Positions 1-7,100 of a DNA stretch of 14,655 nucleotides are shown piece by piece. Origin of the DNA: Alphaproteobacteria bacterium (GTDB lineage Bacteria; Pseudomonadota; Alphaproteobacteria; Sphingomonadales; Sphingomonadaceae); NCBI GenBank assembly GCA_028869975.1, contig JAGWQR010000012.1:1-14655 (forward strand), in the 5' to 3' direction. The position numbers and the translations under genes are program-made. The first letter of the stretch is position 1. The number at the start of each line of letters is the position of its first letter. The notes under the pieces were generated by a model. That model was given only the letters and a program-made list of their open reading frames with translations, searched no databases and had not been told where the DNA came from.

Positions 1-2022
1 GCCGAACTGGCCTTCCCACATCACCAGCGCCTTGGGGTCCGCACCGGCATAGCCATATTCAAAGCCGAGTACGCCGAATTCGGAAAGCACCGAATCGAGT
101 ACCTCAAACCGGCCATGAGGGAGCGTAGAGAGCGGGATGAACTTATGCTCGTCGGTCTGATCAACCCAGACGGCATGGCGCTGGCTGAACGTGCCGCGCC
201 CCGAATCCTGACCCGACAGGCGCACACCATAACCTTCAGTCAGCAACGAGCCGAACGCCAGTGCTTCGCCCGTCGCCCAGTCAAACCCCGCGCCATTCTT
301 GAACATGGCACGCTTGGCTTCCAGAATGCGGCCCAAAGTCGGGTGGATGTTGAGGCTCTCGGGCACAGTCGTCAGCGTACGCCCGAGCGCGTCCAGCGTC
401 TTAGGTGCAATCGCGGTTTCAACATTGCGCCTTGCGGTTTCCGGATCGGCGGGCTTGTTCAGGCCCGCCCAGCGCCCGCCAAACCAATCGGCCTGATTAG
501 GCTTGTAGCTTTGCCCTGCCTGAAACTCGGTCTCGAGCATATTGGTGAAGCGCGATGTGTGTTCGGCGGCCCAATCCTTGCCGATCACACCCTGCGTGAC
601 CAGCCGCGCCGCATAAACCTCCGCGACGCCCGGATGCTGGCGGATATTGGCATACATGAGCGGCTGGGTGAAGCTCGGCTCATCGCCCTCATTATGGCCG
701 AAGCGCCGGTAACACCACATATCGATCACAATGTCGCGGTGGAACTTCTGGCGAAATTCGATCGCCATCTTGCACGCGAAGGTCACCGCCTCCGGATCAT
801 CACCATTCACATGGAAGATGGGGGCCTGCACGCCCTTGGCGACATCGGTCGGGTAGGGCGATGAGCGCGCATATTGCGGGCTGGTCGTAAAGCCGATCTG
901 GTTGTTGACGATGAAATGGATGCAGCCGCCCGTATTATAGCCACGCACTTCGGAAAAGCCGAAACATTCCCAGACGATCCCCTGTCCCGCAAACGCAGCA
1001 TCGCCATGCAGCAGAACGGGCAGCACCTGCACATGTTTGCCCTTGCCAACGTCGCCCTTATCGGTCTGGATCGCGCGGGTTTTGCCGAGCACGACCGGAT
1101 CGACCGCCTCCAAGTGCGAGGGGTTGGCCGCGAGCGACATATGCACCTTGATGCCGTCAAACTCGCGGTCTGTGCTCGTACCAAGATGATATTTGACATC
1201 GCCCGAGCCGCCAACATCATCCGGGTTATCCGAGCCGCCCGAGAATTCATGAAAGATCACCCGATAGGGCTTCGCCATCACATTGGCGAGCATGTTGAGG
1301 CGACCACGATGCGGCATACCGAACGCGATTTCTCGTACGCCGAGCGTACCGCCATATTTAATGATCGCTTCCAGTGCGGGGATCATACTCTCGCCGCCAT
1401 CGAGCCCGAAGCGCTTGGTGCCGACATATTTTTTGGCGAGGAATTTTTCGTATTGTTCGGCCTCGATCACTTTGGCGAGGATTGCGGCCTTGCCTTCGGA
1501 CGTAAAGCTGATCGCGGCATCCTTGCCCTCCATGCGCTCCTGGAGGAAGCGGCGTTCTTCGACATCCGAAATGTGCATATATTCAAGGCCGACCGTGCCG
1601 CAATAATTGGCGCGCAACGTGCCAACAATCTCGCGCACCGTGGCGGTTTGATAGCCCAATGTGCCGCCAAGATAGACCGGCCGGTCAAGACCCGCGCCCG
1701 TAAAGCCATGATATTCCGGCGTGAGATCGGCGGGCAGGTCGCGCTTGGCCAGGCCGAGTGGATCAAGGTTGGCGGCGAGATGCCCGCGCACGCGATAGGT
1801 GCGGATCAGCATCATCGCGCGGATCGAATCATCCGCCGCGCGCTTGATGTCTGCGTCCGACAGCGCCGCGCCCTTGGCGGAGGCCGCCTGCTTGAGTGCA
1901 AGCTGCATCTGCGTCGGATCAAGCGCGGCAGTCAGCTCGTCAGTATCGCTGGGCGGCCAGTTGGGGCGCTCCCAGGACGGGCCGATATCGGTTTCATCCC
2001 CCGGTTCAAACGCATAGTCCAT
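1..2022 (-). CDS. sucA: 2-oxoglutarate dehydrogenase E1 component (3' end cut by window edge)
   Basis: This is the thiamine-diphosphate E1o subunit of the 2-oxoglutarate dehydrogenase complex, which decarboxylates 2-oxoglutarate and transfers the succinyl group to the E2 lipoyl domain in the cytoplasmic TCA cycle. I translated the minus strand from 2022 to base 1: 674 codons with no stop. Family landmarks are RVRGHLAANLDPLG near residues 77-90, GMPHRGRLN with active-site His238, NPSHLE with His303, and a ThDP motif running from HGD (Asp341) to the Asn pair 373-374. About 250 C-terminal residues lie beyond the left edge. The ATG at 2022 is supported by AGGAG at 2031-2035. The frame is closed upstream by the sucD stop at 2044, leaving only a GTG at 2043 as an alternative. 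The protein starts just before a GPSWERPNW motif, so the short N-terminal segment (SFLYGGN...DP.SVD type) seen in rhizobial and E. coli E1o is missing. It follows sucD by 21 bp, in the same operon. Confidence 0.97.
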   Translation of the reverse strand, partial: MDYAFEPGDETDIGPSWERPNWPPSDTDELTAALDPTQMQLALKQAASAKGAALSDADIKRAADDSIRAMMLIRTYRVRGHLAANLDPLGLAKRDLPADLTPEYHGFTGAGLDRPVYLGGTLGYQTATVREIVGTLRANYCGTVGLEYMHISDVEERRFLQERMEGKDAAISFTSEGKAAILAKVIEAEQYEKFLAKKYVGTKRFGLDGGESMIPALEAIIKYGGTLGVREIAFGMPHRGRLNMLANVMAKPYRVIFHEFSGGSDNPDDVGGSGDVKYHLGTSTDREFDGIKVHMSLAANPSHLEAVDPVVLGKTRAIQTDKGDVGKGKHVQVLPVLLHGDAAFAGQGIVWECFGFSEVRGYNTGGCIHFIVNNQIGFTTSPQYARSSPYPTDVAKGVQAPIFHVNGDDPEAVTFACKMAIEFRQKFHRDIVIDMWCYRRFGHNEGDEPSFTQPLMYANIRQHPGVAEVYAARLVTQGVIGKDWAAEHTSRFTNMLETEFQAGQSYKPNQADWFGGRWAGLNKPADPETARRNVETAIAPKTLDALGRTLTTVPESLNIHPTLGRILEAKRAMFKNGAGFDWATGEALAFGSLLTEGYGVRLSGQDSGRGTFSQRHAVWVDQTDEHKFIPLSTLPHGRFEVLDSVLSEFGVLGFEYGYAGADPKALVMWEGQFG

Positions 2023-2030
2023 CGTCTCGT

Positions 2031-2035
2031 CTCCT
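2031..2035 (-). promoter_or_regulatory. Ribosome binding site deciding the sucA start
   Basis: The minus strand reads AGGAG here, eight bases before the ATG at 2022. It lies in the 21-bp gap after the sucD stop. It supports the short SucA N-terminus rather than a start inside sucD. Confidence 0.7.
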
Positions 2036-2043
2036 GCGGGCAC

Positions 2044-2928
2044 TTAGCCTTTGAGCGCCTCAAGCATCGTTTCGCCGAGCAAAGATGGCGAGGGCGATAC
2101 GCGGATGCCCGCCGCTTCCATCGCCGCGATCTTGTCGTCGGCACCGCCCTTGCCGCCCGAAACAATCGCCCCGGCATGGCCCATGCGGCGGCCCGGAGGC
2201 GCGGTGCGGCCCGCAATGAACCCGACCATCGGTTTCTTGCGCCCGCGCCTTGCCTCGTCGATCAGGAATTGTGCGGCGTCCTCTTCGGCCGAGCCGCCGA
2301 TCTCGCCGATCATTATAATTGATTTGGTCGCGTCGTCCGCGAGGAAAAGTTCGAGCACGTCGATGAAGTTGGTGCCGTTGACCGGATCGCCGCCAATGCC
2401 GACCGCCGTGGTCTGGCCGAGGCCGACATTTGTGGTCTGGTGCACCGCCTCATAGGTCAATGTGCCCGAGCGCGACACAACCCCCACCGATCCTGCCTTG
2501 AAAATGTTGCCCGGCATGATGCCGATCTTGCACTCATTGGGGGTGAGCACGCCGGGGCAGTTCGGCCCGATCAGCCGCGACTTGCTCCCCGAAAGCGCGC
2601 GCTTGACCTTGACCATATCGAGCACCGGAATGCCTTCGGTGATGGCGACAATCAGCTCCATCTCGGCGTCAATCGCTTCCAGAATCGAGTCGGCGGCGAA
2701 CGGTGGCGGCACATAGATGCAACTTGCAGTCGCCCCGGTCGCGGCCTTTGCCTCGGCGACAGTATCATAGACCGGCAGGCCGAGCGCGGTTTCACCGCCT
2801 TTGCCCGGCGTGACCCCCGCGACCATCTGCGTGCCGTAATCGAGCGCCGCCTGGGTATGGAATTGCCCGGTTGCGCCTGTCATCCCCTGCGTGATGACCT
2901 TGGTGTGCTTGTTAACGAGGATGCTCAT
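2044..2928 (-). CDS. sucD: Succinate-CoA ligase (ADP-forming) alpha subunit
   Basis: The 294-residue protein is the alpha subunit of succinyl-CoA synthetase, which interconverts succinyl-CoA and succinate with nucleotide phosphorylation. It matches the family's usual length of about 290. The N-terminal CoA-binding Rossmann domain shows VITQGMTGATGQFHTQ (residues 11-26) and GVTPGKGG (38-45). The C-terminal ligase domain has IGPNCPGV (120-127), SRSGTLTYE (152-160) and GHAGAIVSGGKGG (250-262), in which His251 is the phosphohistidine. Its ATG overlaps the mdh stop in an ATGA arrangement (2925-2928), and there is no strong ribosome site of its own, so translation is probably coupled to mdh. The beta-subunit gene sucC, needed for the heterotetramer, is not between mdh and sucD nor elsewhere in this window. 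Confidence 0.98.
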   Translation of the reverse strand: MSILVNKHTKVITQGMTGATGQFHTQAALDYGTQMVAGVTPGKGGETALGLPVYDTVAEAKAATGATASCIYVPPPFAADSILEAIDAEMELIVAITEGIPVLDMVKVKRALSGSKSRLIGPNCPGVLTPNECKIGIMPGNIFKAGSVGVVSRSGTLTYEAVHQTTNVGLGQTTAVGIGGDPVNGTNFIDVLELFLADDATKSIIMIGEIGGSAEEDAAQFLIDEARRGRKKPMVGFIAGRTAPPGRRMGHAGAIVSGGKGGADDKIAAMEAAGIRVSPSPSLLGETMLEALKG

Positions 2929-3887
2929 GCCAGCGACCCATCAATCGCCTTGCACGCCACCAGCAGTTCCTTCACCGCCGCGACCGACTTGTCGAAATTG
3001 GCCTTGGCGTCCGGGTTGAGCGCGATTTCGGCGATGCGCTCAACCCCTCCCGCGCCAATCACCACCGGCACGCCGACATAAAGATTATTGACGCCATATT
3101 GACCGCTCAGGTGCGCGGCGCACGGTAGCAAGCGCTTCTGGTCATTGAGATAGGCTTCGGCCATCTCGATGCCGCTGGTCGCAGGCGCATAAAAAGCCGA
3201 GCCGGTCTTGAGCAGGCCGACAATCTCGCCGCCGCCGTTGCGCGTGCGCGTCACAATCGTGTCGATCTTCTCCTGCGCGCTCCAGCCCATCTTGATGAGG
3301 TCGGGAATGGGGATTCCCGCCACCGTGCTGTATTCGACCACTGGCACCATTGAGTCGCCATGTCCGCCGAGCACGAACGCCGTCACATCGCGCACGCTGA
3401 CATTGAATTCCTCGGCGAGGAAATGGCGGAAGCGCGCACTGTCAAGCACACCCGCCATGCCGACGACCATGTTGTGCGGCAGCCCGCAATATTCACGCAG
3501 CGCCCACACCATCGCATCCAAAGGATTTGTGATGCAGATCACGAAGGCACACGGCGCGTGCGCCTTGATCCCTTCACCAACGGCTTTCATGACCTTCAGG
3601 TTGATCCCGAGCAGATCGTCGCGGCTCATCCCTGGCTTGCGCGGCACGCCGGCGGTGACGATGATGACATCGGCCCCCGCAATATCCGCATAGTCGGATG
3701 TGCCCTTGAGGTTGGCATCAAAACTCGCGATCGGCCCGCATTGGGCCAGATCAAGCGCCTTGCCCTGCGGCACACCATCGACAATATCGAACAGGACGAT
3801 GTCGCCCAGCTCCTTTTGCGCGGCGAGATGGGCGAGCGTACCGCCAATCATTCCTGCGCCGATCAGCGCAATTTTTTTGCGGGCCAT
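2925..3887 (-). CDS. mdh: Malate dehydrogenase, NAD-dependent (LDH-like type)
   Basis: This 320-residue enzyme oxidises malate to oxaloacetate with NAD in the TCA cycle. The Rossmann motif GAGMIGG is at residues 10-16, and Asp34 at the end of the second beta strand indicates NAD rather than NADP. Substrate-binding Arg83 and Arg89 lie in the mobile loop VPRKPGMSRDDLL. Other family residues are Asn121 (ITNP), the DSAR motif with Asp149 and Arg152, and catalytic His176 in GGHGD. The reading frame can be extended 18 codons to 3941. I chose the ATG at 3887 because AAGGA stands at 3894-3898, six bases away, and because MARKKIALIGAG is the usual family N-terminus. It is the first gene of an mdh-sucD-sucA operon and is divergent from the alpha-2-macroglobulin gene. 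Confidence 0.97.
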   Translation of the reverse strand: MARKKIALIGAGMIGGTLAHLAAQKELGDIVLFDIVDGVPQGKALDLAQCGPIASFDANLKGTSDYADIAGADVIIVTAGVPRKPGMSRDDLLGINLKVMKAVGEGIKAHAPCAFVICITNPLDAMVWALREYCGLPHNMVVGMAGVLDSARFRHFLAEEFNVSVRDVTAFVLGGHGDSMVPVVEYSTVAGIPIPDLIKMGWSAQEKIDTIVTRTRNGGGEIVGLLKTGSAFYAPATSGIEMAEAYLNDQKRLLPCAAHLSGQYGVNNLYVGVPVVIGAGGVERIAEIALNPDAKANFDKSVAAVKELLVACKAIDGSLA

Positions 3888-3893
3888 AATCTG

Positions 3894-3898
3894 TCCTT
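3894..3898 (-). promoter_or_regulatory. Ribosome binding site of mdh
   Basis: The minus strand reads AAGGA six bases before the ATG at 3887. It fixes the start against longer in-frame candidates up to 3941. Confidence 0.65.
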
Positions 3899-3982
3899 CC
3901 ATATCCATATGTTGCGGAATTGGCGCTGGAGATAGGCGCATTGATGCAGCGCCGCAAGTCTAAAAATGCTCAAAAACGGCTC

Positions 3983-4009
3983 ATTAATGCAAATGATTTG
4001 CAATAGCAA
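3983..4009 (-). promoter_or_regulatory. Candidate mdh operon promoter overlapping a palindrome
   Basis: On the minus strand TTGCTA (4004-4009) could be a -35 element and ATTAAT (3983-3988) a -10 element, with a short 15-bp spacer. The region is the most AT-rich part of the 223-bp divergent gap, about 95-120 bp before mdh. The match is weak and the spacing is below the ideal 17, so this is only a suggestion. If it is real, the 7-1-7 palindrome fills the spacer, a classic repressor position. I could not find a convincing plus-strand promoter for the alpha-2-macroglobulin gene in the same gap. Confidence 0.25.
3988..4002. promoter_or_regulatory. Perfect 7-1-7 palindrome, candidate Fur-family operator
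   Basis: TGCAAATGATTTGCA is an exact inverted repeat with 7-base arms around the central G at 3995. Fur-family regulators bind 7-1-7 repeats, classically TGATAATNATTATCA, and the outer TG/CA and inner AAT/ATT bases here are the same. Alphaproteobacterial Fur and Mur sites often carry variants of this core. A third copy of the half-site, GCAAAT at 4006-4011, forms a second inverted repeat with ATTTGC at 3996-4001 (6-4-6). It lies in the divergent gap, so it could control mdh-sucD-sucA, the alpha-2-macroglobulin/pbpC pair, or both. The assignment to Fur is inferred from form alone. Confidence 0.5.
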
Positions 4010-4100
4010 ATACAGTGATGCGATGAACCGTTCAAGCCCATCGATAAATACGCTTGCACGTCCAGAATGATTCGTGGTTAGTGCGTATTCCGCGATTAGT

Positions 4101-4105
4101 GGAGG
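4101..4105 (+). promoter_or_regulatory. Ribosome binding site deciding the alpha-2-macroglobulin start
   Basis: GGAGG stands five bases before the ATG at 4111. The frame is open to a TTG at 4054, but that codon has no comparable site before it and would place 19 residues ahead of the signal peptide. Confidence 0.75.
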
Positions 4106-4110
4106 CGTGG

Positions 4111-7100
4111 ATGCGACGAATAGAGTTCTGGCTGGCCCTTTTCGTTGCGCTCCTGGTTCCGCTGATGGCGATGGGGGATACGCGCCCGCAACTGGTATCG
4201 GTGATCGCTGGGCCGGATGAAGGCATTCACGAAGTTACGCTCAAATTTTCGCAAAGCATCGTGCCACTGGGGGATCCGCGCGCACCAGCGCCCGCGACGC
4301 TGATCTGCCCGGTCCATTCTACTGGGCACTGGGTGGATACACAGACCTATGTGTTTACGTTCGACAAGGTGCTGCCGGGTGGGCTCAAGTGCAAGGTCGT
4401 CAGGCATATCGGGCTGAAATCGGCGCGTGGCGTGCCCGTGAGCGGGGCGATGGTCAGCATCATCGATACGGGCGGGCCGAAGGCGCGCGATGTGCTGGGC
4501 GGCACAAATTACCGGATCGAGGAGGATCAGGTGTTCCTGATTGCGCCGAACCTGATGCCACGCCCCGGCGCGGTGGCGGCCAATGTCTATTGCGCTGTTG
4601 ATGGCATTGGCGAGCGGATTGGCGTGAATGTGCTGCCCGCTGATACCGGCCAGAAACTTATCAATGCGGTGGGCACCCAGCGCTGGCGCATCCGTAATTT
4701 TTTGGAGAATGCAGGCTTTGGCAAATCCGACACAGGAGAGGATGCCAGCGGGTTCCATCTTGATCCGGCCAAACTCAGCCAGTTGATCGCGGTGAAGTGT
4801 GCACGCCCGTTGCCGCCTGGCGCGGATATGGCGCTGGTGTGGGGTGCAGGTGTCGCCGCCGACAATGGCATGACGGCGGGGCACGATCAGCGCTTTGATT
4901 TCACCGTGCGCAAGGCTTTCACCGCGCGGGTGGAGTGCTCCCGGGTTAATCCTCATGCCGGATGTAACCCGACGCAGAGCCTGTTTGTGCGCTTCCCCGA
5001 TGATGTGCCGGTGGCGCAGGCCAACAAGGTGAAGCTGGCACTGCCCGACGGGCGGATGCTCTCTCCCAGCATCGACAAGGATGATCTGCGCAAGGGCCTA
5101 ACCAGCGATCTGGAGTTTAAGGCACCGCTGCCGGGCGCGGCGGATGTGAAGGTGGTGATCCCCACCGATTTCGCGGATGAGAGTGGACGGCACCTGCTCA
5201 ATGCGCAGCGGTTTCCGCTCTTGGTGCATTTTGATGAAGCGCCGCCGCTGGTCAAATTCGCTGGCAATTTTGGGATTATCGAGGCGAATGCGGGGGCGAC
5301 GCTGCCGGTCACCGTCCGCAATGTTGAGCCTGCGCTGGGGATGGGTGTGAACGGCGTGGCGGGGACTGAACAGCGAATCACCGGCGATGATGGCCGCATC
5401 GCGCAATGGCTTCGTGACATCGACAAGCACGAGGAGGAGAATATCGATTTTCCCGATGCGCCCAAGGCGGTGAAGGGCCAGCCCAAGCCCAAGCGGCCCG
5501 ATCCGGTCAATCATACCGGCGATACTGCGCTGCTGAACGGGCAGGGGACGCATCTGTCGCTCGCGCTGCCCGGCGGCGGCAAGCCGGAGGAAGTGGTTGG
5601 CATCCCGCTCAAGACGCCGGGATTTTACGTCGTTGAGATTGCCAGCCCCGCGCTGGGGCGGGCGCTGCTCGGGCGCCCTGCCACGCGCTATGTGACGGCG
5701 GGCGCGCTTGTCACCAATATGGCGGTGCATTTCAAATGGGGGCGGACAAGCTCGCTCGCCTGGGTGACGGCGCTGGATAGCGCGAAGGTGGTGGCGGGCG
5801 CTTCGGTGCAGGTGACCGATAGCTGCAATGGTACGGTCCTGGCGCGCGGCACGACCGACGATCAGGGCCGCGCGTTGATCGATCATCTGCCTGCGCCGAA
5901 TGAAGCCGAGGACTGTAGCGAAAGCGGCGAACACCCGCTGATGGTTTCGGCGCGGCTGAACGGCGATTTCAGCTTCGTGATGAGCCATTGGTCGAAAGGG
6001 ATCAGCCCGACTGATTTTGAACTGCCGACAGAGGATTCTGCGCCTTCGGACATAATTCACACCATTTTCGACCGGGTGCTGGTGCGCCAGGGCGACACAG
6101 TCAACATGAAGCATGTGCTGCGGCGACCGGTGGCGAGTGGCTTTGGTTATGCACCTGGCTTTACCGGCACGCTTGTGCTCAGCAACGAGGCGTCGGACAC
6201 GCGCTTTGAACTGCCGGTCACGATTGGTGCGGATGGCATTGGCGAGAGCCATTGGAGCGTGCCCAAAGGCGCGCCGCAGGGCGAATATAGTCTCAGTTTC
6301 AAACATGGCGATGACGTAATCGACACCAATCAGTCGATCCGGGTCGATGAATTCCGACTGCCCACAATGCGCGCGAGCATTTTAGGCCCCAAGCAAGCGG
6401 TGGTGCGCCCCAAAACCGTGCCCTTGAACCTGTTCGTCGGTTATTTTTCGGGTGGTGGGGCGGCCAATATGCCGGTGAGTGTGCGCACCAGCTATGCGTT
6501 GCGCGATGCCACGCCAGATGGTTGGGACGGCTGGGCATTCGGTGGCCACGCGCCGGTCGAGGGCACACAGCCGCTTACTCAGGACGCCGAAAGCGACAGC
6601 GACGCGACGCCTGAATCGAAGCTCGCCGCCGCCACCATCCCGCTGAAACTGGGTGGCGACGGCACCGGCCATACCAATGTCGATCCGGGCCATGCTGTGG
6701 ATGAAGACACCGACATGACCGTCGAGATGGACTATCAGGATGCCAATGGCGAAACGCTGACCGCCGCCAACACCATTCCCCTCTATGCTTCCGCCGTGCA
6801 GTTGGGGTTGAAAACCGACGGCTGGCTGATGCGTGACACTGATTTGCGCCTGAAGCTCGCCACGCTCGATCTTGATGGCAATCCTTTGCGCGGCAGACAG
6901 GTGCAGGTCAGCGTCTATACGCGAGAGATTCTCACGGCTCGGCGGCGGCTGATCGGCGGATTTTATGCCTATGACAGCGTGGCGCGCACCACCAGGCTGG
7001 CGGCGAGCTGTACCACAACGACCGATAGTCTTGGTCTTGCCGGGTGCCAGCTTGCACCCGGCACATCGGGCGAAGTGATTGTGGTCGCCACCACTGCCGA

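Noticed and set aside
1230..1320. GMPHRGRLN in place of GMAHRGRLN in SucA as an unusual active-site change
   Set aside because: The Pro form is also found in well-studied E1o proteins such as the human enzyme, so it is not odd.
874..2322. Long plus-strand open frame of 482 codons, and another of 249 codons at 115-864
   Set aside because: Both lie antisense to sucA and sucD, whose minus-strand translations match well-known families throughout. The plus-strand products are rich in Arg, His and Ala with no recognisable motif, as expected of GC-rich shadow frames.
3360..3935. Plus-strand frames of 161 and 191 codons opposite mdh
   Set aside because: mdh on the minus strand has all catalytic residues and a ribosome site. 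The opposite frames show no family resemblance.
3998..4026. Plus-strand promoter TTGCAA with a -10 near 4021 for the A2M gene
   Set aside because: The -35 match is good, but the bases at the correct spacing (CGATGA) do not resemble a -10 element. I saw no better pair in the gap.
4054..4110. TTG start extending the A2M protein by 19 residues
   Set aside because: No ribosome site precedes it and it would put a charged stretch in front of the signal peptide. ATG 4111 has GGAGG at a suitable distance.
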